DNA from: JARKPK01 sp964631235 | GTDB taxonomy: Bacteria > Planctomycetota > Planctomycetia > Pirellulales > Thermoguttaceae | Assembly: GCA_964631235.1 (NCBI GenBank) | Contig: CAZVZX010000008.1 | Span: forward strand, 86,073-150,072 | Reading direction: 5' to 3' | Length of the DNA stretch: 64,000 bases | Program-made: the position numbers and the translations under genes | Notes under the pieces: generated by a model | Database searches by the model: none | Seen by the model: only the letters and a program-made list of their open reading frames with translations | What the model was told of the DNA's origin: nothing | Shown: in pieces, positions 1-10,170 of the stretch | How positions within the stretch are numbered: position 1 is the stretch's first letter | Layout: each line of letters starts with the position of its first letter

Positions 1-27
1 CGAAAAGAACGCGACGGTGTCTAGCGG

Positions 28-119
28 CCCGTCGAACAAGCCGGTCCTGCATTCGCAGACGTGTGCTTTTTGTGCAGAATACGCGGGCCGAATTCCGTGG
101 AATCGTGTTGTTCCACGGG
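28..119 (-). repeat. R2 dispersed palindromic repeat, copy 1
   Basis: Read on the minus strand, this stretch matches the two elements near 36.0 and 36.6 kb. They share an ACACGATTC-type start, a GAATTC followed by a CCCG block, a run like CACAC.GYCGC, and a GGGCYG close. Its ends (GTTCCACGGG and CCCGTCGAAC on the plus strand) are imperfect inverted repeats. It lies about 280 bases upstream of the PEP-CTERM gene. No coding capacity is evident. Confidence 0.6.
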
Positions 120-398
120 CTGCTTGGCGTTCTCCCCTTGCACGGTGATTTAATCTCGGTCTCGGCAGCCGCCCAACGGTGGAAGCTGCGGTGGCCGCAA
201 CCCTTTCTCCAGCCGGTTCGCCGGGTTCTCATGCGCGGGCAAGGTGTACTTCGCGCCTGTCGTAAAAACAATGAACTTTGTCGCAAAAGTGGTATCGACT
301 TTTTGTTTTTCGCATACACACTGAAACAGTAGCAGTCTGCGCCGAGTGTTGGCCTCCTTCCTCAGCAAAAACAACCTGCCTGTTTCAGGAGAGACACG

Positions 399-3300
399 AT
401 GCCCCGTTTCTCACTCCGCTGGACCAAATTAGGCTTGTTTGCCGCCTTGATGACGATCGGCGCGAATTCGTCCGCTCGGGCGGCGGTCGTCACGTGGGAC
501 GCCAACGGCGCCACGGCCAACCAAACCGACGGCGCCGGCGCTTGGCTCGATGCCAACAAGTGGTGGACCGGCTCGGCCAACACCGATTGGACTTCCGGTG
601 ACGATGCCGTCTTCGGCAACGGCGGCACGGGCGGCGCGGTCACGCTGGCGAGTCCGACGACGGTCAACTCGCTGACGTTCAATACATTCGGCGGCACCTA
701 CACGCTGGGCTCCGCCGGACAGACGATCACGCTGAACAACGGCATTACCAAGAACGCCGGCTCCGGCGTGGTAACCATTGCCAGCCCGATCACGCTCGGC
801 GGCGACCAAACGTGGACCAACAACTCGACGAACGCCTTGACGATTAACACCCCCGGCATTGACACTGCGGGGTTCAACTTAACGATTGATGGCAGCGGAA
901 CGACAATGCTCGCTGTTGTCAACCAAGCTCCGATATCTATCTCTGGCTCGGGCGGGCTGATAAAGAATGGTTCAGGCTTGCTAGTCTGGGGAGGAGACAA
1001 CTCGTCGTTCTTCACCGGTACAACAACGATCAATGGCGGTGTTGTGCGGGTCAGATCGCCTGCCACCCTCGGCTCGGGCAACCTCGTGCTGAACGGCGGG
1101 GTCATCGAGCACTACTGGAGCGATGATTTCACTCGCAGTTTGGGCGATGGCGCTGGGCAGGTTCAAATCCTCGGCGGTGCCAGCGGATTCAGCGAGAATG
1201 GTGCGACGGGGATGACCGTCAACATCGCCGGCGTGACCGAATTGGTGTGGGGTAGCGCGTATTTCAATCCGTCCACCTTCATTCTTCAAGCGAACACCGC
1301 TCAGGCTGGCTCGTCCTTGACGTTTGCCGAGGGACTCGACCTAAATGGCAACGCGCGAACAATCGCAGTTAACGCGACCACTCAAGGCACCTGGGCAACG
1401 ATCACTGGCGTGATTCGCAATACGGCTGGCACTGCGGCCAGTTTGACCAAGGCGGGACCGGGGATTCTGATCCTCAACGCCTCTTCCGCCAATACCTACG
1501 ATGGCGGAACGACGATCAGCGCCGGCACGCTGCGCTTCATGAAGACGAACTTGATGCCCGCGGTCGGTGAGGTGGCTGTGCAAGATGGCGCCACGTTGAG
1601 TGTGGCCGTCGGCGGCACGGGCCAGTGGACGACCGGCCTGAGCGGCGAGGGCACCATCGGCGGACTGCTCGCTGGGTTGGGAGGACAAGCCGGCGGCACG
1701 GTGAGCTACTCGGGCAATGTCATGCTGGGGTTCCACGTTTCCGGCACCCAAACCTATTCCGGCGACATCGCCGATGTGGGCGATAGTCTGGGAATCGTCG
1801 TTTCCAACACCGGCACGATAGCCCTGACGGGCAACAACTCGTACACCGGGCAAACCCTCGTCCTTGGCGGCACGCTGCAGTTCGACTCGATCGGCAACGT
1901 GGGTGGAGGCAATAGCTCCCTCGGGGCGCCGACCACGGTGGCCAACGGCACGATCGGTGTCGGCGATCGGAATACGGCCGGAACGCTGAAGTATGTCGGC
2001 TCGGGGCACACCAGCAACCGTGTGATCGACATGCGCGGCAGTGCGGCGGGTGTTACGATCGACGCATCGGGTACTGGGGCCCTCGTGTTGACCGGCAACG
2101 TGATCGGCTCGTTCTTCACGACGGGCAACGGACAGGCGAATAAGACGCTTACCCTCTCCGGCACAAGTACGGCCGAGAACACGCTTTCTGGGACGATCAA
2201 CAACAATAACAACGGCACGGGCACGCAAACGACATCGCTTGTCAAAGCCGGCACCGGCACATGGGTTCTCTCCGGAGCGAACACCTACAGCGGGACGACA
2301 ACGATTCAGACGGGAACGTTGATCGTCGGCACCAACGCCCCCTCGAATGCCAATGGCGCTTTCGGCAAAGCCACGAGCGAAATCGCCTTCGGCGTGGCGG
2401 GCGGCAACACCGATGCAAGCATTTTGATCGGCGGCCCGTACACCGTCGCTCGAACGATCCGCCTGGCGACCAATAACGGCACCGATACCGGCACCCGTGT
2501 GTTGACGCTGGGCGGCAACACGGCCGACCAATCGACGTTCTCCGGCGCGATCCATCTCGGCACGGCCAGTCAAACGAGCCGTGGCATCGTCCTCACGGCG
2601 GCCGCAGGCGGGCAAGTAACGTTCTCCGGGGTGATTCAGAATCCCACTGGGCAGGACTTCGCGGAAGCGACGGCCGCTGCCGCCTTAACCGCGGTAACGA
2701 AGACCGGCGAGGGCACTGTGGTTCTCTCGGGCGACAGCACCTATACCGGCTCGACTGCCGTCAATGCCGGCACGTTGCTGGTCAATGGATCGTTGCTCAA
2801 CACGGCTGCGGTTGTCGTCAATAGTACGGGCACGCTGGGCGGCACCGGCACGATTAATGGCCCCGTAACCGTCAACGACGGCGGCACGCTTGCTCCCGGG
2901 GCCTCCGTCGGCCAGATTACCTTGAACAACGGACTGAATATGTCGGCTGCCGGATCGGGCGCCGGTATGGTTTGGCAGTTGGGTGCGCTTTCAACGGACT
3001 TTCCCGGTTCCAATTTCGACTTCGTCTACATGCCGTTTGGACACCTTGTGCTCGGCGGGCAGTCGAAGTTGACGTTGGATTTCAGCTTGCTGCCCGTCAG
3101 CCAACGACCTGACTACGCTACGCCCGATGCTTTCTGGACAAGCAATCACTCCTGGAAGATCATCGACACCAATAGCAACATCGGCGACACGAACTTCTCC
3201 CAACTGACCAATGCCGTTTATCCGACGGGCACGTTCACCACGGTGGTGGGCACCGATTTCGACGCCGGTGATATCTTCTTACAATTCAGCGCCGGGCCGT

Positions 3301-4049
3301 CAGGGCCAGTGACGCGGAATTGGACCGGTGCCGGACTCGACGGATTGTGGGCGAACCCGTCGAATTGGGCCGAAAGCGCGGTTCCCGCGGCCGGTCAAAA
3401 GGCGAAATTCACTGTTACAGGGGCGGGGGCTGTTTCCATCGAAGCTGGTAAGACCGTCGGCCAAGTGCTGTTCGACAGCGCATCGCCGTACACCATCAGC
3501 GGCGATACCGGCGCCGCGCTGACAATGGACAACACCGGCGGAACAGGCAACGCGTCGATCACCGCGTCTGCCGGAAGCCATACCATCAGCGCTCAGGTGG
3601 CGTCCACAGCGGCAACCCCGCTCGAATTGAGTGCGGCCGCAGGCGCCGCCTTGAATCTCACCGGCGGAGTGCTCAATTCGGCGAGTGCAGTGAACATCCT
3701 GGAAGGGGCGATCAATGCGGCCGTGATCGACGGCGCCGGCGACACTTCGGTGGGCACCGTCTCGGCTGCAACGCTGGTGACGGGACACATCCGCCAGGAT
3801 TCGCTGACGATCGGATCGGGCAGCCTTGTGGAGATCAATTCCAACAGCGGCGCGGCAAGCACAAGCATTATCAACCTCTTGGAAATCTTCGATGGAACCG
3901 GCTTCACGTGGAGCGGCTCGGGCGGCTTTGCGGGAGCGGAAGTCGGCGATGCCGGCCCCGGAACGCAGCCCGTGCCCGAGCCGGGCGCTTGGGCGCTGAT
4001 TGCAATTGCCTTGTTGTGCGGGCCGTTCCTTTTTCGGCGGCGATCGTAG
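399..4049 (+). CDS. PEP-CTERM protein with autotransporter-associated beta-strand repeats
   Basis: This 1216-residue protein is predicted to be exported and surface-anchored. It opens with a signal peptide (a basic start, then GLFAALMTIGANSSARA). The body is Gly/Thr/Asn-rich, with repeated units of the type KAGTGTWVLSGANTYSGTTT followed by a GTL motif. Such units are visible near residues 185, 350, 470, 620 and 765 and match the autotransporter-associated beta-strand repeat, which predicts a long right-handed beta helix. The C terminus has VPEPGAWALIAIALL followed by FRRRS, a typical PEP-CTERM sorting signal read by an exosortase; no exosortase is in the window. The ATG follows an AGGAGAG ribosome site. 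The ligand or role is unknown; it may be a cell-surface or matrix protein. Confidence 0.85.
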   Translation: MPRFSLRWTKLGLFAALMTIGANSSARAAVVTWDANGATANQTDGAGAWLDANKWWTGSANTDWTSGDDAVFGNGGTGGAVTLASPTTVNSLTFNTFGGTYTLGSAGQTITLNNGITKNAGSGVVTIASPITLGGDQTWTNNSTNALTINTPGIDTAGFNLTIDGSGTTMLAVVNQAPISISGSGGLIKNGSGLLVWGGDNSSFFTGTTTINGGVVRVRSPATLGSGNLVLNGGVIEHYWSDDFTRSLGDGAGQVQILGGASGFSENGATGMTVNIAGVTELVWGSAYFNPSTFILQANTAQAGSSLTFAEGLDLNGNARTIAVNATTQGTWATITGVIRNTAGTAASLTKAGPGILILNASSANTYDGGTTISAGTLRFMKTNLMPAVGEVAVQDGATLSVAVGGTGQWTTGLSGEGTIGGLLAGLGGQAGGTVSYSGNVMLGFHVSGTQTYSGDIADVGDSLGIVVSNTGTIALTGNNSYTGQTLVLGGTLQFDSIGNVGGGNSSLGAPTTVANGTIGVGDRNTAGTLKYVGSGHTSNRVIDMRGSAAGVTIDASGTGALVLTGNVIGSFFTTGNGQANKTLTLSGTSTAENTLSGTINNNNNGTGTQTTSLVKAGTGTWVLSGANTYSGTTTIQTGTLIVGTNAPSNANGAFGKATSEIAFGVAGGNTDASILIGGPYTVARTIRLATNNGTDTGTRVLTLGGNTADQSTFSGAIHLGTASQTSRGIVLTAAAGGQVTFSGVIQNPTGQDFAEATAAAALTAVTKTGEGTVVLSGDSTYTGSTAVNAGTLLVNGSLLNTAAVVVNSTGTLGGTGTINGPVTVNDGGTLAPGASVGQITLNNGLNMSAAGSGAGMVWQLGALSTDFPGSNFDFVYMPFGHLVLGGQSKLTLDFSLLPVSQRPDYATPDAFWTSNHSWKIIDTNSNIGDTNFSQLTNAVYPTGTFTTVVGTDFDAGDIFLQFSAGPSGPVTRNWTGAGLDGLWANPSNWAESAVPAAGQKAKFTVTGAGAVSIEAGKTVGQVLFDSASPYTISGDTGAALTMDNTGGTGNASITASAGSHTISAQVASTAATPLELSAAAGAALNLTGGVLNSASAVNILEGAINAAVIDGAGDTSVGTVSAATLVTGHIRQDSLTIGSGSLVEINSNSGAASTSIINLLEIFDGTGFTWSGSGGFAGAEVGDAGPGTQPVPEPGAWALIAIALLCGPFLFRRRS

Positions 4050-4312
4050 TCGGAGAAACAACGCTACAGCAGAAAAGTTGTTGCAAGCGACCCACAAAGA
4101 AGAACGTTTACACCGGGTAGAAGGGCGGGAAGGACGGTGGCCGTAAGCGAGGCGACTCGGTCGGCGGAGAATAGAGGAAAGGGCCCTTGGCTCTCCGTTG
4201 AACGTTCCGCTGGGCTGGTTCGTCAAGATCGAGCGGCTGCGCTCGATTTCATACGAGTCGGAGCCTTGATACACCGCTTTCCCGCCCTCGATCGCTGACG
4301 TGACAGAATAGG

Positions 4313-4402
4313 ACCGCGAAAGACGGAAAGCGGTTGAAACCGGGATGGCGCGCAAGAGAGTCGCGTTGTTGCGACCGCGGTCGGTTTTGTAATCGTATGA
4401 GA
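4313..4402 (+). repeat. R1 dispersed palindromic repeat, copy 1
   Basis: Starts ACCGCGAAAGACGGAAAGCGG and ends with TTGCGACCGCGGTCGG followed by an ATCGTATGAGA tail. It matches the family consensus seen at 38.4 and 38.7 kb. It sits in the 555-base gap between the PEP-CTERM gene and the transglutaminase-like gene; nothing else is recognised in that gap. Confidence 0.75.
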
Positions 4403-4604
4403 CTGTTGTGACACCGACAATTTAGAAAAGGATTTGTCGGCCCGCCCCGCCTTAGCCTGCCTTCCTACCCACCACATGAAGTTGAGAGACCGGCGGCATT
4501 TGAAGGGTGCCACAACACGCCGTTCCATCGATCGGTATTCGACTTAGTGCATGGCGGCAGTCCATGAATCGGGCGATGTATCTGCTATCGGAAAGGAAGA
4601 GACT

Positions 4605-6518
4605 GTGAGTGTAACGAGGCTGTTCGGCTGTGTGTTGGCTATTGTTCTTCTGAGTGCTTCCGAAGCCTGGACGGCGGCGCCCAAGGCTTCGCCGCCAGTT
4701 GCGCTCACGCCTGCGGGCGAAAAGCTTCTCGCCCGTTATTCGTCGATGCTCGACGAGCTGCGGGCAGAAATCAACAGGTCGCTTCCGCGGCTCGACACGA
4801 AGGATAAGGATGCCTTCATCGCGGCCTACACGGCCGAGGCGAAGGCAATGGCTGCCGAATTGAACGCGATGCGTGATACGGCGACCGCGAAAGACAAAGA
4901 GGCGGCCGCCAAAGCCCGCGAAGCCGCCAAGGCTGCCCTTGCACAGGCGCAGGCCGCTGCTCGGCAACCTGTCGAGTCGGTGATGAAGGCGGTGCAACCG
5001 TTTCTGGCTGCCGACGCACTTGACGCGAAACTGGCGAAAGCGGCCGTTTTGGCCCAAGCCACGCCGCGAGGATTAGCCGAGTACGCTCAACAGGGCCAAG
5101 AGCAGGAAGCCCGAATCGAGAAGCTGCTCGGCGATGCTCGCGTGATGCAGGAAATGCTCATCGCCGATGGCGCCAAGGACGGGAAGTACGGCCGAGCAAT
5201 GGAGATTTTCGAAGCGATCAACAAGGCGAGTTCGCGGGCCGGTGCCGGTCTGTTTCGCCGCTTGGCGTTGGCCGTCAGTTTGGAACATGCCGTGCCGATT
5301 GCCCAAAGCAACCCGCAGGCGAGTACCGACGCTCCGGCGATTGTTGATCCGGTCAAGCGTTACTTGCATTACGAAAAAGCCTTTCTCGACGGCGAGTTGG
5401 ATCCGGCGTTCAAGAGCTTGTCGGCCTGGGAGTATCGGCACGTGGTCAACTCCGACGCTCCCGATGAGATCCTTGCTTGGGGCCGCGAGATGTTGCGCAA
5501 CTATCGGCCGGACCACATTCGTACCGACAACGAGGGTTGGCGGTACTCGATCGCTGTGAAGACGGATGTCAAATACGGTTCGCAGGATGTGAAGAACGAT
5601 CTGCCGACGCTCCAGAATTATCAGAACATCATCAAGAACGGCGGCGTGTGCGGGCGTCGGGCGTTCTTCGGCCGGTTCATCCTTCGCAGCTTCGGCATTC
5701 CGACGGTTGCTCGACCGCAGCGCGGCCATGCCGCCTTGGCCCGCTGGACGCCGCAGGGATGGGTGATCAATCTGGGCGCGGGCTGGGAATGGGGCTGGAC
5801 CGACTTCGGCCAAGGGCCCGATTTCGTGCTGATGACGCAGGCGAGAAAGAATGAGAAGGCCTATCTCCAAGTGCAGCGGGCGCAGTGGCTCGGCGACATC
5901 TTCGGCGAGAAACGGGCGTTCGGCTTCAACTCGCCGCCGTCGGGCTTTTGGAACGGCGCGGCGCTCTATCGCCAGCGGGCCATCGCTGCCGAATCGAAGG
6001 CTGTTGCCTTGGGGCCCTTGGGCGAAGACATCGGTGAGTCGAACGAGTCGAAAGAGTCCGTCCCGGTCGAGAAGACGCCGATTAGCGAGGCCGATCGAAA
6101 AGTCGTTGTCGATCGCAATGGCGTCATCACTATCCCGGCGATTGCTCTGAGCAAGCCGACGGGCAATTCCGCGCAGTTTCTGGCGATGAAGGGGTTCTTC
6201 GGCGGAGTGCAATTGCACTGCGTTCGCGATTTGAAGAACCCGCAAGAGTTCGAATATGCGGTGGACGTGCCGCGGGCCGGAAAGTACACGCTCGTTGCGC
6301 AAGTGGTTACCGTGCAGTCCGACCAAAAGCTGCTGCTTAAGCAGAACAACGCTCAGCAGGCCGTGGAGATCGCCGTGCCGTACACGGTCGGGCGATGGGA
6401 ATCGACTCCGCCGGTTGAAATCACGCTGGTCAAGGGCACCAATGTCCTCCACTTTACGCGCCCCGCCCCCAGCGGCGGGCTTACAATCAAGCAGTTCACA
6501 CTGACGCCGGTGAAGTAG
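4605..6518 (+). CDS. exported transglutaminase-like protein with C-terminal CBM-like domain
   Basis: A 637-residue protein. The GTG at 4605 is preferred over the ATG at 4551 because it follows an AAGGAAG ribosome site and begins a clean signal peptide (VSVTRLFGCVLAIVLLSASEAWTAA). Residues 30-190 are charged and Ala-rich, probably helical. Around residues 300-400 is a transglutaminase/papain-like core with Cys349 in GGVCGRRAFFGRF and His375 in RGHAALARWTPQGW. The last 100 residues (GKYTLVAQVV to the end) look like a beta-sandwich carbohydrate-binding domain. Such proteins are common in planctomycete exoenzyme sets, but the substrate is unknown. It opens the run of plus-strand secreted degradative genes. 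Confidence 0.7.
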   Translation: MSVTRLFGCVLAIVLLSASEAWTAAPKASPPVALTPAGEKLLARYSSMLDELRAEINRSLPRLDTKDKDAFIAAYTAEAKAMAAELNAMRDTATAKDKEAAAKAREAAKAALAQAQAAARQPVESVMKAVQPFLAADALDAKLAKAAVLAQATPRGLAEYAQQGQEQEARIEKLLGDARVMQEMLIADGAKDGKYGRAMEIFEAINKASSRAGAGLFRRLALAVSLEHAVPIAQSNPQASTDAPAIVDPVKRYLHYEKAFLDGELDPAFKSLSAWEYRHVVNSDAPDEILAWGREMLRNYRPDHIRTDNEGWRYSIAVKTDVKYGSQDVKNDLPTLQNYQNIIKNGGVCGRRAFFGRFILRSFGIPTVARPQRGHAALARWTPQGWVINLGAGWEWGWTDFGQGPDFVLMTQARKNEKAYLQVQRAQWLGDIFGEKRAFGFNSPPSGFWNGAALYRQRAIAAESKAVALGPLGEDIGESNESKESVPVEKTPISEADRKVVVDRNGVITIPAIALSKPTGNSAQFLAMKGFFGGVQLHCVRDLKNPQEFEYAVDVPRAGKYTLVAQVVTVQSDQKLLLKQNNAQQAVEIAVPYTVGRWESTPPVEITLVKGTNVLHFTRPAPSGGLTIKQFTLTPVK

Positions 6519-6601
6519 CGACGGCGGCGTTGCAACGGGCGACGCGGACGGCAATGATGTTGTCGGATCACACTTCAGGATTCTTCGATTTTTGTGGTTC
6601 T

Positions 6602-7714
6602 ATGAAAGCAGAGATTATGTTCAAGCAAGTCTTTTGCGCAATGGCGTGCCTTACGGCCCTGTTTGTGATCGGCGTTTCGTGTGCAACAGCGGCGGACGCG
6701 AAAAAGCCCGTTCAGGTGTTCATCTTGATGGGCCAATCGAACATGGTTGGGGCGGGAAAGATCGTCGGCGACAAGGACGGAACGCTCGAGTACGCCGTGA
6801 AGACGAAGAAGAAGTATCCCTACCTCGTGGACGAGTCGGGCAACTGGATCGAGCGTCCGGACGTCCGCTACGTTCGCGTTATGCAGGGCCGAGGCGGCAG
6901 CGGAATGCAGCAGTTCAACAACGAATGGATGACAGTTAAAGCCTGCAAGACGATCGGGCCGGAGTTCGGCATTGCGCACCACGTGGGCGATGCAATCGAC
7001 GCGCCGGTGATGATTCTCAAAAGCTGCATCGGCAATCGCAGCCTCGGTTGGGATCTGTTACCGCCGGGCAGCGAGCGTTTTTTGGCCGAGGTCACCGACC
7101 GCTCCGGCAAGACCACCACAAAGGTCTTCGCCGGCTACAAAGATCGCCCCGATTCCTGGGACGCCGATCCGGCCAAGGGCGTTGCCACCGAGCCGCCGCC
7201 GTTCGTCGATAAGAACGGCAAACCGATCGAATGGTATGCGGGCAAGCAGTACGACGACGACGTTTCTTACGCGAAAAAGGTGCTTTCGGAACTCGATAAG
7301 TACTGCCCGGGCGCAACGAGCTATGAAGTTGCCGGATTCTTCTTCTGGCAGGGCGAGAAAGACTGCGGCAATCCCGTCCATTCGGCCCGATATGAAGAAA
7401 ACCTTGTTCGGTTCATCAAACAGTTGCGAAAGGACTTCAACGCCCCCAACGCGAAGTTTGTGCTCGCCACGTTGGGCGAGGCCGTCAAAGGCAGCGGCGG
7501 CAACGGCGGGCTAGTGCTCAACGCCCAGCTCGCGGTCGATGGCGCCAGCGGCAAGTATCCCGAGTTCAAAGGCAACGTGGCGACGATCTACACGAACCCA
7601 ATGGCCCAGGGCGGCAGTGGAAACGGCCATTACGGCGGCAAGGCCGAAGTGTATATGGATGTCGGCGAAGCGATGGGCAAGGCGATGGTAGAGTTGCTGA
7701 AGTCGGGCAAATGA
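6602..7714 (+). CDS. secreted SGNH hydrolase, sialate O-acetylesterase (SASA) family
   Basis: A 370-residue protein predicted to remove acetyl or other ester groups from sugars. The signal peptide is MFKQVFCAMACLTALFVIGV plus CATAADA. The nucleophile block is FILMGQSNMVG with Ser46, the classic SASA block I, and the WQGEKD block lies further on. The ATG at 6602 or the one at 6617 gives a normal signal peptide; an in-frame start further upstream would add a non-secretory extension. The gene lies 83 bases after the transglutaminase-like gene and 51 bases before the glycosidase, which suggests de-esterification of the same polysaccharide that the fucosidase and sulfatases attack. Substrate specificity cannot be read from the sequence. 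Confidence 0.85.
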   Translation: MKAEIMFKQVFCAMACLTALFVIGVSCATAADAKKPVQVFILMGQSNMVGAGKIVGDKDGTLEYAVKTKKKYPYLVDESGNWIERPDVRYVRVMQGRGGSGMQQFNNEWMTVKACKTIGPEFGIAHHVGDAIDAPVMILKSCIGNRSLGWDLLPPGSERFLAEVTDRSGKTTTKVFAGYKDRPDSWDADPAKGVATEPPPFVDKNGKPIEWYAGKQYDDDVSYAKKVLSELDKYCPGATSYEVAGFFFWQGEKDCGNPVHSARYEENLVRFIKQLRKDFNAPNAKFVLATLGEAVKGSGGNGGLVLNAQLAVDGASGKYPEFKGNVATIYTNPMAQGGSGNGHYGGKAEVYMDVGEAMGKAMVELLKSGK

Positions 7715-7765
7715 CCATCCCCGCGAGGTTCGCCATGGAATTCGCAGCGAGCGAGGCTTGACGGC

Positions 7766-9151
7766 ATGGACCGTCGTGATTTCCTACAGATGGCCGGTGT
7801 CGCGGCGGTTGGTGGTCTTGCGCTTACCGATTTCGCGTCAGGCCTCGCTTGTGCGGCTCTGCCGAGGCGTCCGGACGTTCGCGAGTTCTTCGAATCGGAT
7901 TCTCCCGACGTCTTGTCGCTGGCGCAGCGGGTGTTCGATAAATGCATCCTCGATAAGCTCCAGCCACCCACGCCGCCGCTGGAGCACACATGGGTTCGCC
8001 CCGGCGGGCCGTACTACCTCGGCCAGTGGATTTGGGACACGATGTTCGTGATCGACTTGCTGGCGATTTTGCCCGATGCCCAGCCTGTCATCCGCGACAT
8101 CATGCAGAACTACTGGGATTTCCAAGACCGTTGGAACCGCGACGCTCCGGAGCACGCCCGCGACATGATCACGGTGGCCATCAAAACGGCCCCGCAAGAG
8201 GTGCGTCAATTCTCGCAGATTCCGTTGCTCGCCTGGGGCGTCGAGCGAGTCTTTCGGCGCAGCGGCGACCGGGCGCTGCTCGCTCAATGCCTCGGCCGGC
8301 TGGAGCGATTTCACGACTGGTTCTGGCGCGAGCGAGATCTACGTGACAACGGATTGATCGCCGTCGGCGCATATTCCGGCACGCTTCAGCACGCTAAGTG
8401 GGAAACGTTCGACTACGAATGCAACATGGACGACATGCGGCTGACCGTCCATCCGCAACGCAAAGGGCCGAAGGAAGGGCCGTGGTACGGCGACCTCTGC
8501 GTGCCGGGCAACACGGCGTACTTGATCTTGGCCGAACGCAGCCTTGCGCGCTTAGCGGAAGCAGCCGGCGACGAGGCCATGGCCGCTCGCCGACGGCGGC
8601 GCGTCGAGAAGGGCATCCAGGGCATGCGAAGGCATATGTGGGATGAGAAGGCGGGCACCTTCCTGACGGTCACACGCGACACGCTCGAAAAAATCCCCGT
8701 GGCCACCATCGGCAGTTGGATTCCGTTGGCCGCGGGCGTTCCCACGGCGGCGATGGCCCGTCGCATGGCCGAGGTCCTTGCTTCGCCCTCTTGGATGACT
8801 CCGCTGCCGGTGCCCACCGTTGATCGGAATGATAAGCGGTGGAAGTCGAATGCCTTTTGGCGCGGCGATGTCTGGCCGCCGACCAACTATCAAATCGCCG
8901 GCGGCCTGGCCGCCTACGGCTACACCGAACTGGCCGCGACCATCGCCGACAAGACGGTCGCCAACGCCTTGCGCAACGGAATCAGCGAGCACTACGATTC
9001 GCTCACGGGGCAGCCGCTGGGAGTGCGCGATTACTGTATGAGCTGCACCTTGGTAACCATGATGCTCGACGGCCTGACGAAAGACTATACGCTGCGGCTC
9101 CGCAACAACGGCAGATCGAACGGTTCGCCTGTGGTGTCGCAAGGGAGTTAA
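7766..9151 (+). CDS. Tat-exported six-hairpin glycoside hydrolase (trehalase/MGH-like)
   Basis: A 461-residue protein. It begins with a twin-arginine signal, MDRRDFLQMAGVAAVGGLAL, so it is probably exported folded. The body has hallmarks of an (alpha/alpha)6 glycosidase of the trehalase/GH63/mannosylglycerate-hydrolase type: GGPYYLGQWIWDTMF, a WRGDVWPPTNYQ block, and an EHYDSLTGQP block near the C terminus that may carry the general base. The stop is five bases before the fucosidase start, so the two are probably co-transcribed. The exact family and substrate are unsure. An exo-acting role on oligosaccharides released from the same glycan is an inference from the neighbours. Confidence 0.75.
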   Translation: MDRRDFLQMAGVAAVGGLALTDFASGLACAALPRRPDVREFFESDSPDVLSLAQRVFDKCILDKLQPPTPPLEHTWVRPGGPYYLGQWIWDTMFVIDLLAILPDAQPVIRDIMQNYWDFQDRWNRDAPEHARDMITVAIKTAPQEVRQFSQIPLLAWGVERVFRRSGDRALLAQCLGRLERFHDWFWRERDLRDNGLIAVGAYSGTLQHAKWETFDYECNMDDMRLTVHPQRKGPKEGPWYGDLCVPGNTAYLILAERSLARLAEAAGDEAMAARRRRRVEKGIQGMRRHMWDEKAGTFLTVTRDTLEKIPVATIGSWIPLAAGVPTAAMARRMAEVLASPSWMTPLPVPTVDRNDKRWKSNAFWRGDVWPPTNYQIAGGLAAYGYTELAATIADKTVANALRNGISEHYDSLTGQPLGVRDYCMSCTLVTMMLDGLTKDYTLRLRNNGRSNGSPVVSQGS

Positions 9152-9156
9152 CCGCG

Positions 9157-10170
9157 ATGCGTAAAGCCTGTTTGATCGTGTCCGCTTTGTTTTGGACAGC
9201 CTTGATCGGCAACGTCGCAATCGCCGGCGAAGCGGCGGCGCGGACCGACCGAACGTCGGACGAACGGTCCGCTGTCATCGAGGAACTGAAACAAGAGTTC
9301 CTGCGATTAAAGTTCGGAATGTTCATTCACTACAACATGGAGACCTACAAAGGGGGCCAATGGGTTGCCGGCTACGCCGATCCCGCCGATTTCAATCCCG
9401 GCGGCAAAGTCGATACCGATGCTTGGGCCGAAGCGGCCAAAGCCGCCGGCATGACCTACGCCGTTCTGACGGCAAAACACGTCTCCGGTTTTTGTCTCTG
9501 GGACAGCAAATACACGACCTTCGACGTTTTCCATCCCGACTGCCCTTACAAACAAGACCTAGTGGCTCAGTTCGTCAAATCCTTCAAAGACCGCGGACTG
9601 AAGGTTGGTCTTTACTACGCTTGGCGTCATCCGGGGTTCGCCGCCAAGTACAAGGTGCTGCCGCCCGAATGCGATCCCGCAACACATAGCGCGGAGGAGC
9701 AGAAGAAGTATCAACTAGCGCAAATCACCGAACTGATCGAGAAGTACCCCGACGTGTTCTATATCTGGAACGACGGGCTCGACCCGCAGATCATGCCTGA
9801 GGAAGAGGCACGGGCATTCTATCGCAGTTTGCCGCGCACAGTGCTGTATAGTTCGAACTGGTGGGATTGGGGAAAGAAGGGCACGCCATACGCCGACATC
9901 GCGGTCAAGGAAATGCGGCACTTCCCCGAGAGCAACACCGCGGTCGGAGAAACATGCTGGTGCTTGGAGCACAAATGGTTTTGGAGCGAAGGAACCCGCC
10001 CCAAAACGGCCAAGCAAGTTCTCGAGTTGCTCAAACTCGTCAACGGCCGGCGCTCGAACTTCCTGCTCAATGTTGGCCCGAACAAACAAGGCAAGTTCGA
10101 CGACGCAAGCGTCGAGGTATTGGCCGAAGTTGGACGGGCTTTGGCACACCCGGGCCAAGCCGACCAGTGA
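9157..10170 (+). CDS. GH29-type alpha-L-fucosidase, short form
   Basis: A 337-residue predicted retaining alpha-L-fucosidase. It has a signal peptide (MRKACLIVSALFWTALIGNVAIA) and then the barrel motifs of GH29: LKFGMFIHYN near residue 51, LTAKHVSGFCLWDSKYT near 104, and FYIWNDGLDP near 201, where Asp206 is the expected nucleophile. It ends shortly after the barrel (LLNVGPNKQG). The C-terminal beta-sandwich of longer GH29 enzymes, usually over 420 residues in total, is missing. The start is fixed by the tight five-base spacing after the glycosidase gene and by the signal peptide. Together with three sulfatases directly downstream, it points to sulfated fucose-containing glycans. Confidence 0.88.
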   Translation: MRKACLIVSALFWTALIGNVAIAGEAAARTDRTSDERSAVIEELKQEFLRLKFGMFIHYNMETYKGGQWVAGYADPADFNPGGKVDTDAWAEAAKAAGMTYAVLTAKHVSGFCLWDSKYTTFDVFHPDCPYKQDLVAQFVKSFKDRGLKVGLYYAWRHPGFAAKYKVLPPECDPATHSAEEQKKYQLAQITELIEKYPDVFYIWNDGLDPQIMPEEEARAFYRSLPRTVLYSSNWWDWGKKGTPYADIAVKEMRHFPESNTAVGETCWCLEHKWFWSEGTRPKTAKQVLELLKLVNGRRSNFLLNVGPNKQGKFDDASVEVLAEVGRALAHPGQADQ

